A stretch of 64,000 nucleotides of DNA from NCBI GenBank assembly GCA_963732905.1, contig CAVTBM010000004.1, forward strand, positions 732,698 to 796,697, written 5' to 3'. The stretch comes from DASQZK01 sp963732905 (GTDB lineage Bacteria > Bacteroidota > Bacteroidia > Bacteroidales > GCA-2748055). Below the pieces are notes generated by a model. It was given only the letters and a program-made list of their open reading frames with translations, had not been told where the DNA came from and did no database searches. This document shows positions 36,739 through 46,055 of the stretch, piece by piece. Within the stretch, counting starts at the first letter, position 1. Each line of letters starts with the position of its first letter. The position numbers and the translations under genes were made by a program.

Positions 36739-36771
36739 GCAGCTACTGACTTTACACAAAATTCTTTACAC
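36739..36771. repeat. IS256 terminal inverted repeat, right
   Basis: Reverse complement of the left repeat, containing TTTACACAAAATTCTTTACAC at its outer side. It lies upstream of the transposase gene (minus strand). Confidence 0.75.
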
Positions 36772-36886
36772 CACCAAATTTTGCATTCAGGTCATTAGAA
36801 TTTATTATCTTATTGAAAATATCAGACAAAGCCCATGAAATTTTACTTTTCGAACGGGATTTCTTCAATCCTTAAAAAAAAATAAG

Positions 36887-37300
36887 ATGATAATAACAAA
36901 ATCCTACCTGAAAGATCTGATCTATAAAGTCAATGGAGCAGCTATAGAAGTACATAAAATAATGGGGCCGGGATTATTGGAAAGCATTTATCATCAATGC
37001 ATGAAAAGAGAACTGTCATTAATGGGCATCGCGTTTCAATCGGAATTGTGTATCCCCTTAAATTACAAAGGTATAACAACCGAGGCTGATCTGCGTTGTG
37101 ATTTTTTTATTGAGAATATTCTTCCCGTAGAACTTAAAGCTGTCAATTGTTTACTACCCGTTCATGAGGCCCAGATCCTAACCTATATGAAACTCCTGAA
37201 TGTACCTAAGGGATTATTGATCAATTTTAATACAACTAATATTTTTAAGGAGGGGCAAAGGACATTTGTTAATGAATTGTACAGAGATCTGGAAGAATAA
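36887..37300 (+). CDS. GxxExxY protein (PD-(D/E)XK-fold)
   Basis: 137 residues. The name-giving motif GPGLLESIY lies at about residues 28-36, preceded by KVNGAAIEVHKIM, followed by the core Glu/Lys strand VELKAVNCLLPVHEAQILTYM (about 84-104) and LLINFN. The family is a PD-(D/E)XK-type nuclease-like fold, usually 120-130 residues, of unproven function, and is typically found scattered next to repetitive intergenic DNA in Bacteroidota and Planctomycetes. Here its stop lies 14 bases before repeat array B, and array A (inverted) lies beyond the IS256 on its other side. Confidence 0.88.
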   Translation: MIITKSYLKDLIYKVNGAAIEVHKIMGPGLLESIYHQCMKRELSLMGIAFQSELCIPLNYKGITTEADLRCDFFIENILPVELKAVNCLLPVHEAQILTYMKLLNVPKGLLINFNTTNIFKEGQRTFVNELYRDLEE

Positions 37301-37314
37301 CTCACTTAATAAGA

Positions 37315-37573
37315 GCACCTTATGTGCCCTCTTCTTCTCATGTGCCCTCATGTGCCTCATGTGGTTCTTCCTCTCTTCTCATGTGCCCTCATGTGCCTTA
37401 TGTGGTTCTTCCTCTCTTCTTATGTGCCCTCATGTTCCTCATGTGGTTCTTCCTCTCTTCTTATGTGCCCTCATGTTCCTCATGTGGTTTTTCCTCTCTT
37501 CTTATGTGTCCTTATGTGCCTTATGTGGTTTTTCCTCTCTTCTTATGTGTCCTTATGTGCCTTATGTGGTTCA
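37315..37573. repeat. tandem repeat array B, exact 41-bp period, reverse orientation
   Basis: Unit starts at 37340, 37381, 37422, 37463, 37504 and 37545, i.e. an exact 41-bp period, plus a degenerate lead-in. Each unit has three ATGTG blocks (ATGTGCCCTC, ATGTGCCTC, ATGTGGTTC) and a TTCCTCTCTTCT tail. It is the reverse complement of array A. Confidence 0.95.
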
Positions 37574-37603
37574 ATTTTTTTTCTATTTACTCTCGATTAT
37601 CCC

Positions 37604-37611
37604 ATCTTTGC
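37604..37611 (+). promoter_or_regulatory. promoter -7 element candidate for the HAD gene
   Basis: CATCTTTG is one base off TAnnTTTG and lies 33 bases before the ATG, directly after repeat array B. Weak call; no -33 element recognised. Confidence 0.3.
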
Positions 37612-37643
37612 ATTATCATTTTCACTAAGGACAGGAAATCCAC

Positions 37644-38291
37644 ATGAAATTACTTCAGGGCATAAATAACATCATCTTCGATTTTGGCGGGGTGATCATC
37701 GATATTGAATTCGAACGGGTTAAGGAAGCCTTTAAAAAACTGGGGATCGAAAATTTAGACGATCATTTCAGCCAGTTCAGGCAGACACGGGTCTTCGACC
37801 ATTTCGACACCGGCAGGGTGAGTGAGGATGAGTTTTTCAGTGAGATCGGGAAGCATCTCGCGTCAAACGTAACCCGTGAGCAAGTTATAGGTGCCTGGAA
37901 TTCCATGCTGGGGCGGTTCTCCGAGGAGCATTTCCATTTCCTCATGGATATGAAGGAACGCTACAATACTTACCTGCTCAGCAATACGAACGAAACCCAT
38001 CTGCGGTTTTATTTCCGGAAACTTCACGAATGGTTCGGTATCAATAACATGGATGTTCTCTTTGAAAAGACCTATTATTCACACGTGATCCATATGAGGA
38101 AGCCTGACATAAGTGTTTTCGAGTATGTCTGCCGCGATGCAGGCCTGGCACCTGCAGAGACACTGTTTATCGACGATAACCTGCCGAACGTTGAGGGTGC
38201 CCGTAAAGCCGGGCTGAGGGCCTGGCATTTGCAGAAACCATACAGTATTCTGGATCTGGATACGATGGATTTGACTCAGGCAGGAGGATAG
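37644..38291 (+). CDS. HAD-superfamily hydrolase (phosphatase-like)
   Basis: 215 residues. Motif I is IIFDFGGVIID: nucleophile Asp13 is present and the second Asp (usually DxD) is Gly15, as in YihX-like alpha-D-glucose-1-phosphatase/epoxide-hydrolase-N-type HADs. Motif II is the YLLSNTN strand (Ser/Thr), motif III Lys in HVIHMRKPDISVF, and motif IV FIDDNLPNVEGA. The helical cap follows motif I. Substrate unknown. Lies between two arrays (B and C) of the same tandem repeat. Confidence 0.9.
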   Translation: MKLLQGINNIIFDFGGVIIDIEFERVKEAFKKLGIENLDDHFSQFRQTRVFDHFDTGRVSEDEFFSEIGKHLASNVTREQVIGAWNSMLGRFSEEHFHFLMDMKERYNTYLLSNTNETHLRFYFRKLHEWFGINNMDVLFEKTYYSHVIHMRKPDISVFEYVCRDAGLAPAETLFIDDNLPNVEGARKAGLRAWHLQKPYSILDLDTMDLTQAGG

Positions 38292-38310
38292 ACAGGTTTG
38301 CCTCCCATGT

Positions 38311-38353
38311 GATCGGTAATCGGTGATCGGTAATCGGTGATTGGTGATCGGTG
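38311..38353. repeat. short tandem repeat, (A/G)ATCGGT-type
   Basis: Successive GATCGGTAATCGGTGATCGG-like units of about 8-9 bases immediately before array C. Low complexity. Confidence 0.85.
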
Positions 38354-38699
38354 TTCCTCATGTGGTTCAACTCCCCTCTTCTTATGTGTCCTCATGTGCT
38401 CTCCTGTGGTTCAACTCCCCTCTTCTTATGTGCCCTCATGTGCTCTCCTGTGGTTCAACTCCCCCCCTCTTCTTATGTGTCCTCATGTGCCTCATGTGGT
38501 TCTTCCTCTCTTCTTCTTCTTATGTGTCCTCATGTGCCTTATGTGGTTCTTCCTCTCTTCTTCTTCTTATGTGTCCTCATGTGCCTTATGTGGTTCTTCC
38601 TCTCTTCTTCTTCTTATGTGTCCTCATGTGCCTCATGTGGTTCTTCATCTCTTCTTCTTCTTCTTATGTGCCCTTATGTGCCTTATGTGGTTCAACTCC
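38354..38699. repeat. tandem repeat array C, 44-50-bp units
   Basis: Same family and orientation as array B. Unit starts at about 38384, 38428, 38475, 38522, 38569, 38616 and 38666, giving periods 44, 47, 47, 47, 47 and 50. The length differences are whole TTC triplets in the pyrimidine tail, so units are 41+3n bp. Long open frames through it are artefacts of the repeat. Confidence 0.95.
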
Positions 38700-38765
38700 C
38701 CCAGGATTTATTTGCAAGTCGTATCAGGAATAATGTATCTTTAAACCTTATTATAATACTATACC

Positions 38766-39836
38766 ATGAAAAATATCCGGCTCACCGGCCTTACATTACT
38801 CGTAATCCTGTTATCAGCCTGTCACCCGGTACAGAAAAAGCTGAGTGTGATGTGCATCGGCAACAGCATTACGCAGGGAAAAGTCATCGGAGATTCCATA
38901 TCCGAACTCAGTTACCGCTACTGGCTCTGGGAAAAACTGGATTCGGCAGGATATGATGTGGATTTCGTCGGAGGGAATCATATCTGGTTCAATGAAGACC
39001 GTAAAAATCCGGTTAAACTGCCGGTTTCGCCTTACACCGGACATGTGTTTGATCCCGACCATGAGTCCTATTACGGAATCAATACACGGCATTTCCTGAG
39101 TGGCGGATTCACACATGATAGTATCACCTATGCTTCTTTTAAAGAGAGGATCAGCCCCTTCAAACCCAATATTGCCCTGATACACCTCGGTTCCAACGAT
39201 GTAGAAAAAGATTCGGCCGAATCGGTGCATAACCTTCGGGAGATCATTAATGTCCTGTATCGCAATGACTCCTCCACATCCATCATCATCGCCAAACTGA
39301 ATACCCCTTGGAAAAGTTTTATTAACCAGGCTGTCGACGGCATTGTGGAACGGGCACAGGCTGACTACCCAGGGCTCAGGATCATCTCTGTCGATATGGC
39401 CTCGGGCTGGGTGAACAGACCGGATATTCCGGGCACCATGACACTTGACTGGGCTCATCCGAATGACAGGGGACAGAAGATCATGGCCACGAAATGGTTC
39501 AAAGCCATTGAGTCACTCGACGATTCCGTACCGCCACAGTTCGATGATCCGAAGATCTCGATCAGGAAAACTTCTGACTCCACGATGCTGGTGAGTTGGT
39601 CACCCGCCACCGACAATAAATGGGTCGAGGGCTATAATGTGTTTGTCAATGACGAAATGGTGAACTGGCGCTATTCAGAAGGTGAAAGCCACGACCGGCA
39701 GTGTATCTCTCTTGTTCCGGGGACACAATATGTTATCGAAGGAAAACTCCCGGAGGAAAATAGTGAGCTTCGAATTTCGGCATGTGATTACGGGAATAAC
39801 TGTACGCTGAGTGATGAAGTGATGATCCGTTATTGA
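38766..39836 (+). CDS. SGNH/GDSL hydrolase lipoprotein with C-terminal fibronectin-like domain
   Basis: 356 residues. Lipoprotein signal with lipobox LSAC (Cys19). SGNH blocks: Ser34 in VMCIGNSITQG (block I), GG in block II region (VDFVGGN), Asn in IHLGSNDVEK (block III), and Asp/His in TLDWAHPNDRG (block V). C-terminal about 90 residues (from DSTMLVSWSPATDNKWVEGYNVFVNDE) are fibronectin type III-like. Such enzymes are esterases/deacetylases of glycans or lipids. Probably outer-membrane anchored; substrate unknown. Confidence 0.85.
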   Translation: MKNIRLTGLTLLVILLSACHPVQKKLSVMCIGNSITQGKVIGDSISELSYRYWLWEKLDSAGYDVDFVGGNHIWFNEDRKNPVKLPVSPYTGHVFDPDHESYYGINTRHFLSGGFTHDSITYASFKERISPFKPNIALIHLGSNDVEKDSAESVHNLREIINVLYRNDSSTSIIIAKLNTPWKSFINQAVDGIVERAQADYPGLRIISVDMASGWVNRPDIPGTMTLDWAHPNDRGQKIMATKWFKAIESLDDSVPPQFDDPKISIRKTSDSTMLVSWSPATDNKWVEGYNVFVNDEMVNWRYSEGESHDRQCISLVPGTQYVIEGKLPEENSELRISACDYGNNCTLSDEVMIRY

Positions 39837-39866
39837 TGGCACCTGCGGGCTCGGTCGGGGCAAGAC

Positions 39867-41714
39867 TCAACCCAGACTGATGATTTTTATTAATTCTTCC
39901 ACAGCCTTTTCCTCCGGAATATTTTTTTTCACGGCCTCATGACCTTTATATAAGGTCACTTTTCCACGGCCCGCGCCGACGTAGCCGTAATCGGCATCGG
40001 CCATCTCACCGGGGCCATTCACAATGCAGCCCATCACGGCGATCTTGACACCCTTCATCCCCACTGTGGCTGCCTTTATCCTGCGCAGTGTGTCCTGTAT
40101 GTCGAACAGGGTTCGTCCGCAGGAAGGACAGGAGATGTACTCGGTGCCCGAAATCCTGGTCTTTGTAGCCTGCAGGATGCTGAAGGCTGTTTCCCTGGTG
40201 TCTGCAACTGCGATGGACGGGTTCTCTTCTTCGATCCAGATCCCGTCACCGAAACCGTTGGTAAGCAAAGCCCCGAACTCGCCGGCTGCCTTTACCATCA
40301 ATGATAACAGGTCCGCAGAATGATATGTCCGGTGTAAAATTACCGGACGCCTGTCGTTGGCTTCTTTCATTTTACCGTAGCATTTCATTCCGGTACCGAT
40401 GGCATCCTTATCAGGGAGGTTAAGGACCAGGACTTCAGTGTTTCCGGTTTCTGTCCTTTCCGGATCTGTTACTGCAAAGTCTGCCGCTTCCGTCTTCACA
40501 AAGCGCAGTCCTTCCTGAGTTTTTTTTGTCTTCCGGAATTCACCGGCAGAAGCCAGCACATGACAGCGAACCGCCGGAGCTGAACGATCAGGACATCCGC
40601 CGGGTTGTGTGATGAAGTTTATCCCTGCAGGCAGCTTTTCGTGAGCCGCGCCTTCTCCGATAAAAACGTAATCCGATGCCTTATCCGTCATTTCAAGGGT
40701 ATTCACGGAATTGTCGATATATCCGCATTCCTTCAGTAATGCTGTAACCGGCATTGAAAGTGAACTTCCGGCGATGACCACCTGAACATTTCCGTTCCCG
40801 GTGTTCTCTACCTGTGTTGTTTCTCTCCGGAAGTAATGACAGGGATCCCATCCGGGCACCGGAGAGGGTACAGGTTTGGTTATGCAGGCGAAATATTCAA
40901 CGATTTTTGCTGCTACCGGAATTTCATGTTCGGGGTCTTCCGTGAGCGATACCCTGATGGTGTCGCCGATTCCTTCAGCGAGCAGTGTCGAGATGCCTGC
41001 TGAAGATTTAATGATTCCATCCTCCTCAGCTCCGGCTTCGGTGACGCCGAGGTGAAGGGGATAAACGAGGTTTTCTTCCTTCATGCGTTTTACGAGCAGC
41101 CGGTTGGCATACACCATGATGCGACTGTCGGAGGCTTTTAAGGAGACGACCAGCTGGTGGAAGTTTTCGCCGGCAAAGATCCGGATAAATTCCATGGCCG
41201 ATTCGACCATCCCTTCAGGGGTATCTCCGTACCAGCTTAGAATGCGGCGCGACAATGAACCGTGGTTGACCCCGATCCTGACTGCTGTGCCATATTCACG
41301 GCAGGTGCTGATCAGTGGAAGCAGGCGTTCCCTGATATCTGCAACCTGTCGTTGCTGTTCGGAAAGATCGAATTGCAGCGGGCCATGATAATTTTTTTCG
41401 ACATAGTTGCCCGGGTTTATCCTAACCTTATCGGCTACTTTTGCAGCCTCAATGGCTACTTTGGGAAGAAAATGCACATCGGCGGCCAGAGGCTGATCAT
41501 AGCCGCGCCTGCGAAGTTCGGTTCTGATCTCAGAGAGGCTTTCCACTTCACGCAGGCCCTGGGTGGTAAGCCTGACCATCTGTGCGCCGGCCTCAATGAT
41601 CCTTATACACTGGGATACCGAAGCCTGAATATCATTGGTGTCGGTGCTTGTCATAGACTGTATCACCACCGGGTAACCACTGCCAATATAAATATTTCCG
41701 ACCCTCACCGCCAT
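39867..41714 (-). CDS. ispG: 4-hydroxy-3-methylbut-2-enyl diphosphate synthase, long form (IspG/GcpE)
   Basis: 615 residues, the long insert-containing form found in Bacteroidota, Chlamydiae and plants. N-terminal TIM barrel (MVRLTTQGLREVE, ADVHFLPKVAIEAAKVADKVRINPGN), insert domain (about 270-510), and the C-terminal iron-sulfur domain with the 4Fe-4S ligands in CPSCGRTLFD and GCIVNGPGEMADADYGYVG. Catalyses the penultimate step of the MEP isoprenoid pathway (MEcPP to HMBPP). Starts at 41714, 5 bases downstream of the cysS stop, so the two are an operon. The N-terminus is a little shorter than usual, so an upstream start inside cysS is possible. Confidence 0.92.
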   Translation of the reverse strand: MAVRVGNIYIGSGYPVVIQSMTSTDTNDIQASVSQCIRIIEAGAQMVRLTTQGLREVESLSEIRTELRRRGYDQPLAADVHFLPKVAIEAAKVADKVRINPGNYVEKNYHGPLQFDLSEQQRQVADIRERLLPLISTCREYGTAVRIGVNHGSLSRRILSWYGDTPEGMVESAMEFIRIFAGENFHQLVVSLKASDSRIMVYANRLLVKRMKEENLVYPLHLGVTEAGAEEDGIIKSSAGISTLLAEGIGDTIRVSLTEDPEHEIPVAAKIVEYFACITKPVPSPVPGWDPCHYFRRETTQVENTGNGNVQVVIAGSSLSMPVTALLKECGYIDNSVNTLEMTDKASDYVFIGEGAAHEKLPAGINFITQPGGCPDRSAPAVRCHVLASAGEFRKTKKTQEGLRFVKTEAADFAVTDPERTETGNTEVLVLNLPDKDAIGTGMKCYGKMKEANDRRPVILHRTYHSADLLSLMVKAAGEFGALLTNGFGDGIWIEEENPSIAVADTRETAFSILQATKTRISGTEYISCPSCGRTLFDIQDTLRRIKAATVGMKGVKIAVMGCIVNGPGEMADADYGYVGAGRGKVTLYKGHEAVKKNIPEEKAVEELIKIISLG

Positions 41715-41719
41715 GTCGC

Positions 41720-43186
41720 TTAATTTTTTATGGTCCAGTCGGTGCCGTCCTTCCTGTCCCTGATCTCTATCCCTAATTTCCCGAGATCCTCCCGTATGCG
41801 GTCGGAAGTGGGAAAATCCTTTTTTTGCTTGGCATCCTGCCGGAGTTCAAGGATAGCGTCGATGAGTTTAGCGGTGAGATCCGAAGCCTGTCCGGTTTCT
41901 TCCTGTCTGAGGCCAAGGATGTCAAAAGTAAAATGTCTGAAGAATGTCCTGAACGATTCGAGGTCTCTTTCCGAAATTTTATCATTACCGTCCATCAGGG
42001 TGTTGATGATACGGACACCTTCGAAGAGTTGTCCGATGGCCACCGGACTGTTCAGGTCGTCGAAAACCGCCTGGTAACAACCGTTGATGATGTCGGAAAT
42101 ATTCACGGTCGAAGTTTCCGACGGGCTGATTTTTTCGAGAGTGGACATAGCTTCGAACAATCTGTCAAGACCTTTGCCGGCAGCCTGCAGGGCTTCGTTG
42201 GAGAAGTCAAGTGTGCTGCGGTAGTGAGCCTGCAGCATAAAGAACCGTATCGTCATGGGGCTGTAGGCTTGTGCGAGCAGTTTATGTTTCCCGCTGAACA
42301 CTTCGTCAAGGGTGATGAAGTTACCCAATGAACGGCCCATTTTCTGTCCGTTGATAGTGATCATGTTGTTATGCATCCAGTAATGCACCGATTCATGACC
42401 GGTGGCTGCAACCGTCTGGGCAATTTCACATTCGTGGTGCGGAAAGAGAAGGTCCATCCCGCCACCGTGAATATCGAATGTATCGCCCAGGTAGCGTGAA
42501 GACATGGCTGAACATTCGAGGTGCCATCCGGGAAATCCATAACCCCATTCGGAAGGCCAGCGCATAATGTGCCGTTCGTCGGCCTTCTTCCATATCGCGA
42601 AGTCGAGGGGATTCCGTTTTTCGTCCTGGCCTTCAAGCTCACGGGTGTTGGACAGAAGGTCTTCCGTTTTTCGTCCCGACAGTTTGCCGTAATGGTGTTG
42701 CCGGTCGTATTTCTCCACATCGAAATAGACCGAGCCGTTGACCTGGTAAGCAAAACCACGGTCGAGGATCTTTTTAACCATTGCCTGTTGTTCCATAATA
42801 TGTCCGGAGGCCATGGGTTCGATGCTTGGCTGCAGAACATTCAGGCTCCGCATGTGATCGTGGTACTGGTTTATGTAAAATTGTACGACCTCCATTGGTT
42901 CGAGCTGTTCCAGGCGGGCTTTTTTAGCCACCTTGTCTTCGCCGGCGTCAGCATCGTTTTCCAGGTGGCCGACGTCGGTGATATTGCGCACATAGCGTAC
43001 CTTGTAGCCCAGGTGTTTCAGGGTTCTGAACAGCAGATCGAAGGTAATGGCCGGGCGGGCATGTCCGAGGTGGGCATCACCGTAGACCGTGGGACCGCAG
43101 ACATAAAGGCCGGCATGTGGCGGATTGATCGGGATAAACTCCTCTTTTTTGCGGGACAGGGTATTATAGATGAAAAATTTTTGCAT
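41720..43186 (-). CDS. cysS: cysteinyl-tRNA synthetase
   Basis: 488 residues from the ATG at 43186 (MQKFFIYNTLSRKKEEF); an in-frame Met at 43210 lies inside the promoter element at 43208-43215, so it is rejected. Zinc ligands and HIGH region: YVCGPTVYGDAHLGHARP; second zinc Cys/His in GWHLECSAM and HHECEIAQ; KMSKS-type motif KMGRSLGN. C-terminal DALR-like domain. Class I synthetase charging tRNA-Cys. Operon with ispG. Confidence 0.95.
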   Translation of the reverse strand: MQKFFIYNTLSRKKEEFIPINPPHAGLYVCGPTVYGDAHLGHARPAITFDLLFRTLKHLGYKVRYVRNITDVGHLENDADAGEDKVAKKARLEQLEPMEVVQFYINQYHDHMRSLNVLQPSIEPMASGHIMEQQAMVKKILDRGFAYQVNGSVYFDVEKYDRQHHYGKLSGRKTEDLLSNTRELEGQDEKRNPLDFAIWKKADERHIMRWPSEWGYGFPGWHLECSAMSSRYLGDTFDIHGGGMDLLFPHHECEIAQTVAATGHESVHYWMHNNMITINGQKMGRSLGNFITLDEVFSGKHKLLAQAYSPMTIRFFMLQAHYRSTLDFSNEALQAAGKGLDRLFEAMSTLEKISPSETSTVNISDIINGCYQAVFDDLNSPVAIGQLFEGVRIINTLMDGNDKISERDLESFRTFFRHFTFDILGLRQEETGQASDLTAKLIDAILELRQDAKQKKDFPTSDRIREDLGKLGIEIRDRKDGTDWTIKN

Positions 43187-43207
43187 GACGAAGGTTGGAT
43201 TATGATG

Positions 43208-43215
43208 CAAAGATA
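43208..43215 (-). promoter_or_regulatory. promoter -7 element of cysS-ispG
   Basis: On the minus strand TATCTTTG, a perfect TAnnTTTG match, about 22 bases before the chosen cysS ATG. Confidence 0.5.
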
Positions 43216-43695
43216 TGAAAAAAGAAATTCCGGTCCCTCAGGGACCAGCGAAACGGTGTTGCGCGCGAACCGTGGGGGTTGCCGCATCATCGATGAATCA
43301 TGAACATATCGCCTTATCGATGAACAGGCAAGTGGAAATGGGGGTTAAGGGTGAATTGAAAAAAACGTCGTCAGACGCGGGGGGTCACGGACTATGTTAG
43401 CCCCGGTCATGACCGGGGGATTGATATTCCATGAATCTTGACAATCCGGCCGGGTTTAATCGGCCATTCACATTAAATTCGAGGTAATAGCCATCTTTTT
43501 ACAACTTAGGATCAATATTTGTTGTTTAGAAAAAGATACCGGAATTTAAGTAGCACCGGTTAAAATGACAGGATTAAAATCCGGAACATTTTCGATAGTA
43601 TGAAAATCGATGTTTTTTCATTAAGAATTGCAAATTCTCTCACATCCTTGCATATATTCTCCCCAGACTACTAACTTATAAGTTTAAATCATCAC
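43216..43695. other. intergenic region between cysS and rnr
   Basis: 480 bases with no supported gene. Contains the 18-bp perfect palindrome at 43401-43418 and, just before 43696, AT-rich sequence expected to carry the rnr promoter. Confidence 0.4.
43401..43418. repeat. 18-bp perfect GC palindrome
   Basis: CCCCGGTCATGACCGGGG is perfectly self-complementary and isolated in an AT-rich gap. Could be a hairpin (REP-like) or a protein-binding site; no second copy seen in the window. Confidence 0.7.
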
Positions 43696-45882
43696 ATGGC
43701 ACAAAAAGGCAATAACAGACACAGGAAAAATTCCTGGAACAAAGAAAAACTCACATCAATCATTCTGGGTATTTTCACCAAATTCCCCTCAAAAAATTTC
43801 AATTACAAACAGATCTCCAAGATGCTTGACATCAAGGAGGAAAGGGAGCGCCAGCTGATTGTGCAGGTCCTGGCGGAACTGAAAAACGCTAACCATCTGG
43901 AAGAATTACAGACCGGGAAATACATGTTTAAATCCAGGGCCGGTTATGCCGTTGGTAAAGTCGATATGACCCAATACGGTTATGGTTTTCTTACGGCAGA
44001 GGAACTGGAGGAAGACGTGTTCATCCCTCGTAACCTGCTTCACACAGCCCTCGATGGTGATACCGTAAAGGTTTATGTCTACCCTTCGAGGAAACGCAGC
44101 AACCGTACTGAAGGAGAGGTCATTCAGATCATTGAACGGGCGAAGGACAGCTTTGTCGGCATTGTGGATATCTCAGCCCAGTACGCCTTCCTGATTACCG
44201 ACGACAAGAAGATGCCTTACGACCTGTTCATTCCCCTGGAGAAGCTGAACGGCGCCAAGGACGGAGACAAAGCCATTGCTCGGATTACCGACTGGCCGGC
44301 CAAAGGTAAAAATCCATTTGCCGAGATCATCGAAGTGCTGGGAAGACCCGGAGATAACGAGGTAGAGATGCATTCCATTCTGGCGGAGTTCAACCTGCCC
44401 ATCCATTTTCCTGAAGAAGTGAGTGCTGCAGCCGAAGACATACCCGATAAGATTACGGCAGAGGATTACAAAGAGCGCAGGGATTTCCGCGATACACACA
44501 CCTTCACCATTGACCCGAAAGATGCCAAAGACTTTGATGACGCCCTTTCCATGCGCCGGCTGAAGAACGGGAACCTGGAAGTTGGCGTACATATTGCCGA
44601 CGTTACCCATTACGTCAGACCAAAGAGCATCATCGATGAAGAAGGGTACGACAGGGCAACCTCCGTTTACCTTGTCGACCGTGTGGTCCCGATGTTGCCC
44701 GAGCGGCTTTCCAATTTTATCTGTTCGTTGCGGCCGGATGAGGAAAAGCTTTGTTTTTCTGCTGTTTTTGAGCTGAACAGCGAGGCTGAAGTACTGAAGG
44801 AATGGATTGGCCGTACCGTGATCAAATCGCAACGACGGTTCAGCTATGAAGAAGCCCAGGCGATCATTGAAGGTGAAGATGGCGACATGAAAGATGAAAT
44901 TCTTACCCTCCACCGGCTGGCCCAGAAAATGCGGAACCGAAGGTTTGAAAAAGGTGCCATTGCCTTCGACAGGGTAGAGGTGAAATTTAACCTCGATGAG
45001 GCTGGTAAACCGCTGAGTGTCTATTTCAAGGAACAAAAAGAATCCAATCAGCTTATCGAAGAGTTCATGCTCCTGGCCAACCGGCGGGTAAGCGAATTTG
45101 TAAACCGGGATTGCAAGTTTATCCAGGATGCCGGGACGGAAAAGCTACAGGGGAAAGACAAGGCCAAAACCTTCGTTTACAGGATCCATGATCATCCGGA
45201 TGCTGAAAAAATAGAATCGTTCTCGCGGTTCATCCATAAATTCGGCTATACACTCGATATGAGTTCTAACCGGAACATGTCCGTTTCCCTCAATAAACTC
45301 CTCGACGAGGTAGAAGGAAAAAAAGAGCAGAATGTGGTTGAGACGCTGGCACTCAGGGCTATGGCCAAGGCGCGGTACTCCACCAACAATATCGGGCATT
45401 ACGGACTGGCGTTCAAATATTACACCCATTTTACATCCCCCATCAGGCGCTACCCCGATATGATGGTCCATCGCCTGATTGCGCATTACCTTGACGGCGG
45501 CGAATCGAAAAACAAAAAACGGTACGAAATGCGGTGCGTCCACACTTCCGATATGGAGAAACGCGCCATGGATGCCGAACGTGCTTCCACAAAATACAAG
45601 CAGGTTGAATTTATGAAAGACAAGGTCGGTGAGGAATACGAAGCCATCATATCCGGACTTACCAGTTTCGGGATCTTTGCAGAAATCATTGAGAACAAAT
45701 GTGAAGGCATGATCTCCATCCAGAACCTCATGGACGATTTCTATGAGTTCGACGAAGACAATTATATGCTGGTAGGGAAACGCACCCGGCGTAAATTTCA
45801 GCTCGGCGATGAGATTAAGATCCAGGTGAAAAATGTAAACCTTCCACGCCGGCAACTTGACTTTGCTTTATCTGAAATTTGA
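43696..45882 (+). CDS. rnr: ribonuclease R (RNB-family 3'-5' exoribonuclease)
   Basis: 728 residues: N-terminal winged-helix domain (about 20-75), two cold-shock/OB domains, the RNB catalytic core with the active-site aspartates in TIDPKDAKDFDDALSMRR and HIADVTHYVRP, the FTSPIRRYPDMMVHRL signature, and a C-terminal S1 domain (about 640-728). Degrades structured RNA. The gene is co-directional with the TetR gene downstream, 174 bases away. Confidence 0.95.
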   Translation: MAQKGNNRHRKNSWNKEKLTSIILGIFTKFPSKNFNYKQISKMLDIKEERERQLIVQVLAELKNANHLEELQTGKYMFKSRAGYAVGKVDMTQYGYGFLTAEELEEDVFIPRNLLHTALDGDTVKVYVYPSRKRSNRTEGEVIQIIERAKDSFVGIVDISAQYAFLITDDKKMPYDLFIPLEKLNGAKDGDKAIARITDWPAKGKNPFAEIIEVLGRPGDNEVEMHSILAEFNLPIHFPEEVSAAAEDIPDKITAEDYKERRDFRDTHTFTIDPKDAKDFDDALSMRRLKNGNLEVGVHIADVTHYVRPKSIIDEEGYDRATSVYLVDRVVPMLPERLSNFICSLRPDEEKLCFSAVFELNSEAEVLKEWIGRTVIKSQRRFSYEEAQAIIEGEDGDMKDEILTLHRLAQKMRNRRFEKGAIAFDRVEVKFNLDEAGKPLSVYFKEQKESNQLIEEFMLLANRRVSEFVNRDCKFIQDAGTEKLQGKDKAKTFVYRIHDHPDAEKIESFSRFIHKFGYTLDMSSNRNMSVSLNKLLDEVEGKKEQNVVETLALRAMAKARYSTNNIGHYGLAFKYYTHFTSPIRRYPDMMVHRLIAHYLDGGESKNKKRYEMRCVHTSDMEKRAMDAERASTKYKQVEFMKDKVGEEYEAIISGLTSFGIFAEIIENKCEGMISIQNLMDDFYEFDEDNYMLVGKRTRRKFQLGDEIKIQVKNVNLPRRQLDFALSEI

Positions 45883-46055
45883 TATTCGAAAAACAATACT
45901 CCCTGGTTGTCCTGAAAGGTTGATTCTGCAAGTGTTTTGAGAACCTTGATTTTTATCTTCGACGGATTGGGTAAAAAATTCGAAAGAAATTTGGAAACGG
46001 AGGATTTGTCTTCTAATTTTGTGAGAGGCTCCATCAACAAATTTTCTTTTATCTC

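Larger units (their letters stand above)
35394..36771 (-). mobile_element. IS256-family insertion sequence
   Basis: About 1378 bp with one transposase gene and imperfect terminal inverted repeats of about 30-33 bp (35394-35423 and 36739-36771; shared core AATTTTGTGTAAA...CTGC). No clear 8-9-bp target duplication at these borders: the flanks are TTTTGGAGCCT on the left and CACCAAATTTT on the right. It sits between repeat array A and the GxxExxY gene. Confidence 0.85.

Noticed and set aside
35148..38699. CRISPR array possibility for arrays A-C
   Set aside because: Units are directly adjacent with no unique spacers; no cas genes.
37322..38956. Open frames through arrays B and C (up to about 200 codons)
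   Set aside because: Same reason: period 41+3n keeps frames open by chance; no homologue features.
43187..43210. Upstream cysS start
   Set aside because: Falls in the promoter element.
45798..46040. 80-codon minus-strand open frame between rnr and tetR
   Set aside because: Overlaps the rnr end antisense; no family features.
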